A stretch of 11,252 nucleotides of DNA. It comes from Chitinophaga pinensis (GTDB lineage Bacteria > Bacteroidota > Bacteroidia > M30B66). Below are positions 1 through 7,466 of the stretch, piece by piece. The stretch spans positions 1 through 11,252 of the forward strand of contig CALQRR010000018.1 of assembly GCA_943333015.1 (NCBI GenBank), in the 5' to 3' direction. The notes beneath the pieces were generated by a model. The model worked only from the letters and a program-made list of their open reading frames with translations, was not told where the DNA came from and did no database searches. Position numbers and translations under genes: made by a program. How positions within the stretch are numbered: the stretch's first letter is position 1; each line of letters begins with the position of its first letter.

Positions 1-336
1 AAATACATCCACTTCCCAACGTTTGTCATTCACAGTCACTTCATATCTGATTTTTTCAATACACTGTGCACAGAAGTGCTCAATCAACGTAACGGCATCC
101 GCGTGTGGAATTTCATATTCATATTCCGTACGACTGGCACCCGTTGTTTTTCCTTTTATAGTGATATAGCCTTTCGATCCCTTGGTTCTTACCCGGATTG
201 TTTTTTCAGGATCACTGTGCATGTAGGCTTGTTTTATTTCATACGTTTTTTGTGGAATTACCTGATTCCAAAGCTGGGAGTTGACCAAGTATTTATGTTC
301 AATTTCAAGGGGGATTGAATATTTTTTAAGTTCCAT
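1..336 (-). CDS. CYTH-domain protein (triphosphate tunnel metalloenzyme family), C-terminus cut by window edge
   Basis: Reading the minus strand from the ATG at 336 gives 112 residues with no stop before the window edge, so the protein is partial. The N-terminus carries the ExExK signature of the CYTH fold as E11-I-E13-H14-K15-Y16, followed by a basic RVRTKG stretch, an ITIKGKTTG strand and an RTEYEYEIP strand. This is the usual order of charged beta strands lining the tunnel. Members of this family bind triphosphates with divalent metal; bacterial members include class IV adenylate cyclases, thiamine triphosphatases and inorganic tripolyphosphatases. The short, minimal form resembles the small CYTH proteins with triphosphatase activity, but the exact substrate cannot be read from sequence. 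An in-frame TAG upstream at 346-348 leaves the 336 ATG as the only plausible start. His replaces the more usual Arg or Lys between Glu and Lys of the signature. It is divergent from the histidine kinase gene. Confidence 0.85.
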   Translation of the reverse strand, partial: MELKKYSIPLEIEHKYLVNSQLWNQVIPQKTYEIKQAYMHSDPEKTIRVRTKGSKGYITIKGKTTGASRTEYEYEIPHADAVTLIEHFCAQCIEKIRYEVTVNDKRWEVDVF

Positions 337-408
337 GATAACTAACTATTAGATTAGGGAACAATATACATTAGCTAAACGTATCTTTAGGGACAAAGAC
401 ATTCGTCA
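337..408. promoter_or_regulatory. Divergent promoter region between CYTH gene and histidine kinase gene
   Basis: This 72-base AT-rich gap must hold the promoters of both genes. For the CYTH gene (minus), TACGTTTA at 383-376 matches the Bacteroidota -7 consensus TAnnTTTG except at the last base, with a TTG at 409-407 and a 23-base spacer, the upper limit usually accepted. For the kinase (plus), TATCTTTA at 382-389 is a similar one-mismatch box, but no TTG lies at the expected distance. The two boxes overlap at 382-383, so the genes may compete for polymerase. These are pattern matches only. No strong Shine-Dalgarno sequence is visible on either side. Confidence 0.35.
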
Positions 409-2592
409 ATGACCGAAGTCGATTACAAGACTTTTTTTAAGAACTATTGTGACCTAAACGATGAACAGCAATTATCTTTGTTGTTTGTAGGTCGCAACGG
501 GGGAGATTATTGGCTCAATAAACAGCTCAACACCAAACTTAGTCGATTTGGAATTCTTGATTCTACTGAATTTCTGCATACATTTTTTAAGAAACAGGAA
601 AATCAGATTTTCAAGGATCTATTTAAAGCACGCCTCGAAAACGTTACTGTCGTTGCCTATTATACCATTGCTTCGTTACGTTGTCGATTGCTAATTTCAG
701 CGCTTAGTGCTGGTAAGCATAAATTTTACGGTTATCAGATTGAAGTTCAGGAGATGCAGGAGATTTCTGATCTGCCTTCTGAGGATCTAATTCCCTTTCC
801 TTTTCACAATCCCAATCCTATTTTTAGACTCAACAAAAAAGGGAAAATCCTTTTTGCCAATCCGGCGGCACATCTCATTTTTTGTCTCGACGGGAATGAC
901 TTTCAGGAAGATTTTAAACTTCAGATGTCTGCAACATTGGATTCGCTCTCAACAAACATTCAATCGTTTAATGGTTTTGTTCATTTTAGTGGAAATACCT
1001 ACACATCCACCTATATTGCTGATCAGGAAGGCGTAAATGTTTATTTGAGCTTGATTCCACACATCAATTTATTAGGGAATAAATATGCTCTTAATGAAGC
1101 TTTTCTGGAAACATTTACAAATAATTCCAGCAATGCTGTTGTTTTAATTGGGCTCGATAAAAAAATCCTTTATTTTAATCAGCAAGCACAAAACGATGCT
1201 AGGGATATTTTAAGTTATCAGTTGGAAGCTGGTGGAAGTTTGCCTGAATTCCATAACTCGGTTTTTAGTGATCAACTCAATCGGATCATTGATATTGTAT
1301 GCACTCGTAGAGGGGACTTCACCTTTGAAACAACGGTTACAACTGAAAAAAATGGTTCGTTGTGGTTTCAGATTTCTGTATGTCCTGTCAGCGCTCATCC
1401 AGGTTCGATTTCTGGTATTTATCTGAGTATTGTCAATATTACCGAGGTTCGGTTGAATGAAGCTGAATTGAATAGAACACAGAATTTTTATAAAACCATT
1501 CTTAACAATATTCCAGCTGACATTGCCGTATTTGATTTAGCTCAAAATTATCAGTTCATCAATATACAGGCTGTTGCGAATGCTGAAATTCGGGATTGGT
1601 TAATCGGGAAAAACGATTATGATTATTTCAAGTTGAAAGGTCTAGATACAGCTATCGCCGATAAACGACGAGAGATCTTTTTAGAATCGATCCATTCCGG
1701 GGAAATACAAGACTCCATTGATAAACACATCAAAGCGGATGGCACGGTCAATTATGTGTTAAGACGGTTTTATCCGTTTGAAGCGGAAAACGATGTGAAA
1801 TTTGTTATCGGTTATGGGATTGACATCACGCCCATTAAAGTAGCTGAACAAGACACACTCGCCGCGCTAGAGAAAGAGCGGAAACTTAACCAACTTAAAA
1901 CACATTTTGTGCAAATGGCTTCGCATGAATTCCGAACGCCATTGGCTACCATTCAATCGAGTATGGATATTTTGAGCATGTATTTATTTTCAAGCTCTGA
2001 AATTCCTGAACACTTGATTGCTCGCTTCCAACTTCATCAGAAGCGTATTGAACAAGAGATCAAGTGGATGACCGAAATCATGAACAATTTCCTACTCCTG
2101 GGTAAACTCGATGCTCATAAGATGAATTTCAGACCTGAATTAATTTCTATAGAAGAATTAATTCAGGTGGAAATTTTGGAACGTGAGACATTGTCGGTTG
2201 GGAAGCAACAAGCAACATTCCTTATAAAAGGAACCTCACGCAAGCTTTTTGTTGATCCTCGTTTGATGCGTCATGTATTAGCAAACTTACTTTCCAATGC
2301 GTTCAAATATTCTGAAGGAAGTCCAAGTCCAGTTGTTTCTCTGGTTTATCATTCAGATCATGCGCTGCTGAGTGTACAGGATTTTGGAATAGGAATTCCA
2401 GCGGAGGAACTGCCTTCTCTTTTTACTTCATTTTATCGGGCGAGCAACACCGAAAATATTCAAGGAACAGGTCTTGGTTTAATTATCATCAAACAGCTTA
2501 TCGAAATGCATAAGGGAGACGTACTCGTTGAAAGTACGTTAGGTGCAGGTGCCACTTTTACAATCCACCTACCGATCATTCTTGAACAGTGA
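409..2592 (+). CDS. PAS-domain sensor histidine kinase, soluble, without receiver domain
   Basis: A 727-residue cytoplasmic-type sensor kinase with no hydrophobic membrane segment. Residues 1-125 are a segment I do not recognise, possibly a degenerate PAS fold. PAS-like modules follow at about 130-240, 229-350 and 358-482; the third ends in the typical GYGIDIT strand. The dimerisation/phosphoacceptor domain has the H-box SHEFRTPL with H506. The catalytic domain has the N-box with N630, the DxGxG box with D658, G660 and G662, and the glycine-rich GTGLGL at 686-691. All residues needed for ATP binding and autophosphorylation are present, so it should be active. There is no C-terminal receiver and no response regulator in the window, so its partner must be encoded elsewhere. 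The signal is unknown; PAS domains can bind haem, flavin or small ligands, but no diagnostic binding residues are evident. The start at 409 lies just after the divergent promoter region. Transcription ends at the shared hairpin 13 bases past the stop. Confidence 0.93.
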   Translation: MTEVDYKTFFKNYCDLNDEQQLSLLFVGRNGGDYWLNKQLNTKLSRFGILDSTEFLHTFFKKQENQIFKDLFKARLENVTVVAYYTIASLRCRLLISALSAGKHKFYGYQIEVQEMQEISDLPSEDLIPFPFHNPNPIFRLNKKGKILFANPAAHLIFCLDGNDFQEDFKLQMSATLDSLSTNIQSFNGFVHFSGNTYTSTYIADQEGVNVYLSLIPHINLLGNKYALNEAFLETFTNNSSNAVVLIGLDKKILYFNQQAQNDARDILSYQLEAGGSLPEFHNSVFSDQLNRIIDIVCTRRGDFTFETTVTTEKNGSLWFQISVCPVSAHPGSISGIYLSIVNITEVRLNEAELNRTQNFYKTILNNIPADIAVFDLAQNYQFINIQAVANAEIRDWLIGKNDYDYFKLKGLDTAIADKRREIFLESIHSGEIQDSIDKHIKADGTVNYVLRRFYPFEAENDVKFVIGYGIDITPIKVAEQDTLAALEKERKLNQLKTHFVQMASHEFRTPLATIQSSMDILSMYLFSSSEIPEHLIARFQLHQKRIEQEIKWMTEIMNNFLLLGKLDAHKMNFRPELISIEELIQVEILERETLSVGKQQATFLIKGTSRKLFVDPRLMRHVLANLLSNAFKYSEGSPSPVVSLVYHSDHALLSVQDFGIGIPAEELPSLFTSFYRASNTENIQGTGLGLIIIKQLIEMHKGDVLVESTLGAGATFTIHLPIILEQ

Positions 2593-2604
2593 TTTATTTT
2601 CATA

Positions 2605-2643
2605 AAAAAAACGGCAGTAGAAAATCTCTACTGCCGTTTTTTT
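2605..2643. terminator. Bidirectional intrinsic terminator between convergent genes
   Basis: An 11-base perfect inverted repeat (ACGGCAGTAGA at 2611-2621 and its complement at 2627-2637) closes a 5-base loop. It is flanked by an A-tract on the left and a T-tract on the right that can pair to lengthen the stem to 17 bases. Read on plus it gives a GC-containing hairpin followed by a run of T ending the kinase gene; read on minus it gives the same for the susD-like gene, whose stop lies 12 bases away. Such symmetry is typical of a terminator serving two convergent transcripts. Confidence 0.92.
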
Positions 2644-2654
2644 GTGTTTAACGC

Positions 2655-4046
2655 TTAGTTCGCATCCCACCAAACTTTTGAAAGTATGTTGGTCACGTTT
2701 ACGGCGTTTGAATTATACAACCGTTCATCCTGTGAAGTAGGAAGAATCGTTGGAATTCCAGGAAGATTTGAACTTGGATTGGCTGTCAGTTCAGGAATAC
2801 CTGTACGTCTCCAATCGTTCCATACTTCAACTTGCGTAAACATCGCAATGTATTTCTGGAACATGATTTTTTCGAAACTAATTGTACCTGCATTTTCTGT
2901 TGCATAGGCAGCTTCAAATGTATCATCATTCGATCCAGTAATCTGCAGAATGGACGCTTTTACCGCATCGTTATGCGCTGTAGCAGCACCGTCGTTATCA
3001 CCGCTGCGAAATTTGGCTTCTGCTTCGATAAATTTGGCTTCTACAAACGTTGCAATAGGAGCTACGGATGCGGGGCTTCCAAAATAGGAACCGATCGCTG
3101 ATGTAGTTACATCTGCTTCCGCAGGATCTACAGATGAACCACTATAACCGCCATTTTCGTCAAGAGCAGCATAGAATGGAAGTCGCGGATCTGCTGTTGA
3201 TGCTAGCGTGTCAACAAAGAATTTCCCCATGCGAATATATCCACCTCGCGCTGATTCAAAGGCATACCATTGGTTGAGTTCCGTTCCGCCTTCACCAAAA
3301 ATAGAGTTTAGATCATTCTCTGGGCCTGTAAGACCTGCATTGGACAAGTATTCAAGCGCAAGGGTGGCAGAGCCTGCAGCATCGCGCTCACTCAAGCGGT
3401 TTGCATAACGTGCTTTCAACATCCAAGCTGATGTAATCCAAGAAGCAGGATCGCCAGCGAAAATCAAATCACCCGTTGGGAAATACGTATTCAGACTTGC
3501 TTCTTTGGACAGGTCGGAAATAGCTTCAGAAAGCAATGTTTGCAATCCGGCATAGATGCTTTGCTGAGAATCGTATTTCGGAGATGAATTGCCCGAAAGG
3601 CCCTTCCCTGCTTCCGTGAATGGAACATCGCCCCACATGTCAGTAGCAAGTCCAATGTTCGCCGCTTTGATCACTTTAGCAATCCCACCATAATAGGGAT
3701 TTTTTTCTCCATAGTTTTCAATGAGTAGGTTACAATTGATAACAGCATTGTTGTAAATCCCTTTCCATTCATTGGTCACGTCACCTTCAAGAATCTGGTA
3801 ATTGGCCAGTTCAATCATTTGACCATCTGTACCAGACATTTGCTGCGTTAAAATAGCTGCACGTCTGGCTGAATTTCCGGCGTAATTAGAAAAGGTTGCC
3901 ACTTCGATGTTGGCCAGCATAGAGCCGGGTGTGCCAACAGAAGGATCATTGGGGTTTTCAGTTGCATCTTCCAGGTATTTGGTACATCCTGGGAGAACAG
4001 CTGCTGTAAGCGACAGCAGCAACATGGATTTAAAAAGTGTTTTCAT
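2655..4046 (-). CDS. SusD/RagB-family outer-membrane lipoprotein (SusD_2-like)
   Basis: A 463-residue substrate-binding lipoprotein that should sit as a lid on the neighbouring SusC-type channel. A short signal peptide (residues 1-20: basic start, Leu-rich core) ends in the lipobox L18-P19-G20-C21, so Cys21 is the lipidated residue. The mature protein has the helical TPR-like makeup of the family, including an early region rich in Asn and Gln, a segment with the typical DMWGDVPFTEA strand that contacts the partner, and near the C-terminus WNDWRRTGIP at 409-418, characteristic of the SusD_2-type branch. It ends in the usual KVWW segment. Length is close to the family norm and no damage is seen. 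The start is 21 bases after the receptor stop, preceded by an A-rich stretch rather than a GGAGG site, as is usual in Bacteroidota. It is co-transcribed with the receptor. The substrate (sugar, peptide or other) cannot be inferred here. Confidence 0.94.
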   Translation of the reverse strand: MKTLFKSMLLLSLTAAVLPGCTKYLEDATENPNDPSVGTPGSMLANIEVATFSNYAGNSARRAAILTQQMSGTDGQMIELANYQILEGDVTNEWKGIYNNAVINCNLLIENYGEKNPYYGGIAKVIKAANIGLATDMWGDVPFTEAGKGLSGNSSPKYDSQQSIYAGLQTLLSEAISDLSKEASLNTYFPTGDLIFAGDPASWITSAWMLKARYANRLSERDAAGSATLALEYLSNAGLTGPENDLNSIFGEGGTELNQWYAFESARGGYIRMGKFFVDTLASTADPRLPFYAALDENGGYSGSSVDPAEADVTTSAIGSYFGSPASVAPIATFVEAKFIEAEAKFRSGDNDGAATAHNDAVKASILQITGSNDDTFEAAYATENAGTISFEKIMFQKYIAMFTQVEVWNDWRRTGIPELTANPSSNLPGIPTILPTSQDERLYNSNAVNVTNILSKVWWDAN

Positions 4047-4067
4047 GTTTTTTCTTTTTTAGGATGA

Positions 4068-7000
4068 TCAGAATCCAGCACGAATTCCGAAAGTGAACGT
4101 TTTAACGCCTGGATTATTGAAGTAATCAAATCCTTGAATGTTCGAACCTGCTCCTGTGAGGGATGTTTCAGGATCGACACCTTTGTATTTGGTGAACAAC
4201 AACAAGTTGATCGCAGAAGCATTGAAATCGATGTACTGAATGAATTTTTTGCCGGCAGCATTTGCCTTGAAATTCAATCGGTAACTAGCGCTCAATTCAC
4301 GTAAACGTGCCCAGCTTCCGTCCTGAATAGCGCTTTCGATTGCACCACCCGCATCTCCTACATAAGATCGGTAATAATCGAATGAACTTACTTCCGTTGT
4401 GTTTTTATCTGTCCCTGCAATGGCGTATCCATTGTCATCAAAACCAGTGGCAACAACGCCATCAATCACTTTAGGAGCATCACGGTCAACAGCCGATTCT
4501 GCCGTTTGGCCTAGTCGGTTCAAACGTGCCCAAGTACCATTCCAGATTTTTCCACCCTTACGGAAATCCCATAACATAGAAACGGATAGGTTTTTATAGA
4601 TTGTAAATGTGTTGCGAACTCCTGAAAGCCAATCTGGATAAGGACTACCTAATGACTTGCGTTCTGGATCAATGATCGGAAGGCCTGTTGATGGATCGAT
4701 GATTAACTGACCATCGGATGTTTTTTGCCAAGCCGAACCAAAGAAGGTTCCGTAAGGATCTCCAACTACAGCAAAACTTCCGATGTCTTCAAATGCCGCT
4801 TCAATATCTACTTGATCTACTCCAGGAGCAAGTTCAAGCACTTTTGATCGGTTGCGGAACCAAGTTGCGCTGATATCCCATGTGAAGTTTTTCGTTTTTA
4901 CTGGTGTTCCTGTAAGTGCTACTTCCCAACCTTGGTTTTGCATTTTACCAGTGTTTACATATTCACGATCGAAACCTGAAGATGGAGCGACTGGCTTGTC
5001 AAGCAAAATGTCAACGGTGGTTTGCAAATAATACGTTACATCCAATCCTAAACGGCCTTGAAAGAACTTCATTTCAGTTCCAACTTCTTGTCCGTTCACG
5101 CGCTCAGGTAAAAGATTCGCATTCCCTTTAATGCTACTGATTCCGTATCCAACTTGTCCTAAATACGGGAAGCTGTTACCATTTGTAAATCCATCCGCAT
5201 AAATCGGTTGTGTATAATAGGTACGGTTTCTATAAGGCTGCGGTGAAATACCACTTTGAGCCAAGGCTCCTCGAAGTTTTAAGAAGTTAAACCAATCTGG
5301 AAGTTTGGCCAGTTCGCTCACCACTATTGATAAACTTGCAGAAGGGTAGAAGAAGTTGTTTTTGTCTTTGTTGAATGTTGATGACCATTCGTTACGACCC
5401 GTTAATGTGAGGTAAATGGCATTTTTCCAGTCAATTTCTCCATTAAAAAATACAGCTGCTGTACGAATGCGTTCCTGTCCATTGGATGTATAACGTTCGA
5501 TAGAGTTTCCAAGATTGTAAAAATCATCAATGATGAGATCACGTCCGCGGCTGAATTGACTTTCGAAATTGGTATTCCACACATTGTTACCCAATGTTAG
5601 CGTGGAGTGAATGTTTTCTCCGAAGTTCTTTTTTGCGGTTAACAAGAGATCCGAATACAACTGGAAACTATTGATATTATCTAGGTTTACCTGACCATAG
5701 CGAAGTGAGTTATCATCTCCCGCAGAAGAACGGTGATATACCTGACGACGTTGTTCGCTGTATTGGTCAATCCCCACTTTGTACATGATGTTGAGCCATT
5801 TTGTTGGATCAGCATTGATGTATGTATTTCCAAATACACGGTTTACATTTCCGTTGTTCGGATTTTTGTAAGCAGCATACAATGGATTGTCATACAAACC
5901 ATAGTAGTTGCGGGTATAGCCATTTCCGTATTCATATTCACTGCCATCAAAGCTTGCCGGCATACGCAATAAGCCTAGCATAATCCCCGACAGGTTTGAA
6001 CCATTCTGTGGTTTTACCGTGCGTGTGTTTGAATAACTGATGCTCGTTCCTACTTTCACTTTATCGCTCAAACGGTGCTCGGAAGAAAGGCGCACAGTGG
6101 TACGATCTAACTTGGAATTCGGAATAACACCTTTGCTGTTGTAGTTTGAAATTGAAAAACGATACATCGTGTTTTCAGTCCCTCCATCAATGGCAATCTG
6201 ATTGTTGAAATTTTGACCAGTATTGAAAAAGCTAGCAGCATTGTCGTGCGCTGTAATTCCCTGATCGGACAATGAAGCAATGGTTGGTCCCCATACAGAA
6301 CTTGTTCCGTAGGTTACATCATCATCGGTATCGAACAAATTATCAGGACCTGGATCTGCGGTGGTATATTCCGGAGTTCCGCTGCCTCCACCGCCTGTAC
6401 CTTGGGCATAGGTGTTTTGAAGTTCAGGTAGTTTGTTCACTTTCTGCACTTCAATAGTGGAGGAAAATGTAACACCGAGGCCTTTTTTATATTTCCCTTT
6501 TTTGGTTGTATAAATGATGGCTCCAGTTCCGGCACGCTGTCCATATAATGCCGCCGCTGCCGGCCCTTTTAATATCGTTACCGATTCAATGTCATCGGGA
6601 TTGATATCCAGGGCACGGTTACTATTGTTTACTCCTGCAAGATTTCCGTTGTATGGATCATCTCCGGCCGAGGAAGTATAGGTGGTATTATCAATTGGAA
6701 CACCATCCACCACGATTAATGGCTGATTGTTTCCCGTAAATGTTTGATTTCCGCGAATGTTAATTTTACTGGAAGATCCTGGTGTACCACCCGAACCAGT
6801 AATCTGAACACCAGCTGCTTTTGAGGAAAGCCCTTGAATAATATTGGCTTCTCCGGATCGCACCAGATCGGCACCGCTCACTTCTGAAACCGCATATCCG
6901 AGTGCTTTCTTTTCACGTGAAACACCCAAAGCAGTCACCACAAGCTCTTTCAGATTTCCCTTGAGCAACATCGAAATGTTGATCACTTCCTTGTTTGCTT

Positions 7001-7259
7001 TTACTTCTTTCGTTTCCATCCCCACATAACTGAAAACGAGCACACTTTCTGCACCTTTAACGGTCAGTGTGTACTCGCCTGTCATGGTGGTGAGTGTATT
7101 GTTATTGGTGCCTTTTTCAAGCACAATCACTCCGGGTAATGGCGAATCTCCATCGGACTCGTTCAGTACTTTTCCCCGGATTGTCCGTTGAGCCTGCGCT
7201 CCGACCGTAAGGATCAGGAATAGCAGAATCAACTTCCATGGAAGATAAAGTTGTTTCAT
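4068..7259 (-). CDS. SusC/RagA-family TonB-linked outer-membrane receptor
   Basis: A 1063-residue TonB-dependent importer that should form the barrel of a SusCD complex with the lipoprotein encoded just downstream. The signal peptide ends in AQA with likely cleavage after Ala23. Residues 27-100 form the carboxypeptidase regulatory-like beta domain (GKVLNE, PLPGV, GEYTL and FSYVG strands) that marks SusC-type receptors. The plug follows at about 106-255, opening with ELVVTALGVSREKKALGY and including NIRGNQT, PLIVVDGVPID and the SVTILKGPAAAALYG strand. The rest is a 22-strand-type barrel ending in a terminal Phe (GIRAGF), the expected signal for outer-membrane assembly. No N-terminal STN domain is present, so direct signalling to an anti-sigma factor is unlikely. 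An acidic loop at residues 302-314 may bind calcium. The gene is first in the pair, after a 207-base upstream region. The reading frame is intact; the imported substrate is unknown. Confidence 0.95.
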   Translation of the reverse strand: MKQLYLPWKLILLFLILTVGAQAQRTIRGKVLNESDGDSPLPGVIVLEKGTNNNTLTTMTGEYTLTVKGAESVLVFSYVGMETKEVKANKEVINISMLLKGNLKELVVTALGVSREKKALGYAVSEVSGADLVRSGEANIIQGLSSKAAGVQITGSGGTPGSSSKINIRGNQTFTGNNQPLIVVDGVPIDNTTYTSSAGDDPYNGNLAGVNNSNRALDINPDDIESVTILKGPAAAALYGQRAGTGAIIYTTKKGKYKKGLGVTFSSTIEVQKVNKLPELQNTYAQGTGGGGSGTPEYTTADPGPDNLFDTDDDVTYGTSSVWGPTIASLSDQGITAHDNAASFFNTGQNFNNQIAIDGGTENTMYRFSISNYNSKGVIPNSKLDRTTVRLSSEHRLSDKVKVGTSISYSNTRTVKPQNGSNLSGIMLGLLRMPASFDGSEYEYGNGYTRNYYGLYDNPLYAAYKNPNNGNVNRVFGNTYINADPTKWLNIMYKVGIDQYSEQRRQVYHRSSAGDDNSLRYGQVNLDNINSFQLYSDLLLTAKKNFGENIHSTLTLGNNVWNTNFESQFSRGRDLIIDDFYNLGNSIERYTSNGQERIRTAAVFFNGEIDWKNAIYLTLTGRNEWSSTFNKDKNNFFYPSASLSIVVSELAKLPDWFNFLKLRGALAQSGISPQPYRNRTYYTQPIYADGFTNGNSFPYLGQVGYGISSIKGNANLLPERVNGQEVGTEMKFFQGRLGLDVTYYLQTTVDILLDKPVAPSSGFDREYVNTGKMQNQGWEVALTGTPVKTKNFTWDISATWFRNRSKVLELAPGVDQVDIEAAFEDIGSFAVVGDPYGTFFGSAWQKTSDGQLIIDPSTGLPIIDPERKSLGSPYPDWLSGVRNTFTIYKNLSVSMLWDFRKGGKIWNGTWARLNRLGQTAESAVDRDAPKVIDGVVATGFDDNGYAIAGTDKNTTEVSSFDYYRSYVGDAGGAIESAIQDGSWARLRELSASYRLNFKANAAGKKFIQYIDFNASAINLLLFTKYKGVDPETSLTGAGSNIQGFDYFNNPGVKTFTFGIRAGF

Positions 7260-7308
7260 AAGTGGTTGTTTTTTGGTTTAGGGCAAGTAAGGAAAAAAAT
7301 CAGAGCCT

Positions 7309-7325
7309 TAACATTTTCATAACAT
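7309..7325. repeat. TAACAT direct repeat in the susC leader
   Basis: TAACAT occurs at 7309-7314 and again at 7320-7325, so the copies are spaced 11 bases start to start, close to one helical turn. On the coding (minus) strand this reads ATGTTA twice. Such phased direct repeats are common as dimer-binding sites for transcription factors, but two six-base copies in AT-rich DNA can also arise by chance. The position is about 50-65 bases before the susC start. Confidence 0.3.
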
Positions 7326-7338
7326 AAGTGCCCGCCCT

Positions 7339-7358
7339 CATGAAGGTTGAGATTCATG
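7339..7358. repeat. Short inverted repeat CATGAA/TTCATG upstream of susC
   Basis: CATGAA at 7339-7344 and TTCATG at 7353-7358 form six-base perfect arms around an 8-base spacer; another CATGA core lies nearby at 7373-7377. It could be an operator half-site pair or a weak leader hairpin. It is too weak and lacks a T-tract to be the terminator of the ABC transporter gene. Confidence 0.25.
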
Positions 7359-7401
7359 TGTAACCAATACAACATGAGCTGTTTAAGGGGTAAAAAACTT
7401 C

Positions 7402-7416
7402 CTTTTCTTTTCTTTT
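7402..7416. repeat. Three tandem CTTTT units in the susC upstream region
   Basis: CTTTT is repeated three times without interruption at 7402-7416, within a longer pyrimidine run on the plus strand (purine run AAAAG on the coding strand). The tract abuts the weak promoter candidate at 7416-7449. A pentanucleotide array can change copy number by slippage, though three units is short. Confidence 0.5.
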
Positions 7417-7449
7417 GAAGTTATCAACAACTGGACATTACCGGTTCAA
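7416..7449 (-). promoter_or_regulatory. Weak candidate promoter for the susCD pair
   Basis: On the minus strand a TTG at 7449-7447 is followed after 23 bases by TAACTTCA at 7423-7416, which matches four of the six fixed bases of TAnnTTTG. If real, transcription would start near 7412 and give a leader of about 150 bases that includes the repeats described separately. No better box is visible between 7260 and 7466. The region shows no hairpin with a T-tract, so read-through from the upstream ABC transporter gene is also possible. Confidence 0.15.
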
Positions 7450-7466
7450 AACAAGGTAAAGGCTGT

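Noticed and set aside
76..318. An 80-codon open frame on the plus strand at the left edge
   Set aside because: The opposite strand encodes a clear CYTH-domain protein over the same bases; this frame is its antisense shadow.
4043..4261. A 72-codon frame overlapping the end of the receptor and the start of the lipoprotein
   Set aside because: It is out of frame with the intact receptor C-terminus and has no domain or independent start signal.
7438..7459. Possible terminator hairpin (TTACC/GGTAA) after the ABC exporter
   Set aside because: Only five-base arms with a 12-base loop and no T-tract on the transcribed side; too weak to call an intrinsic terminator.
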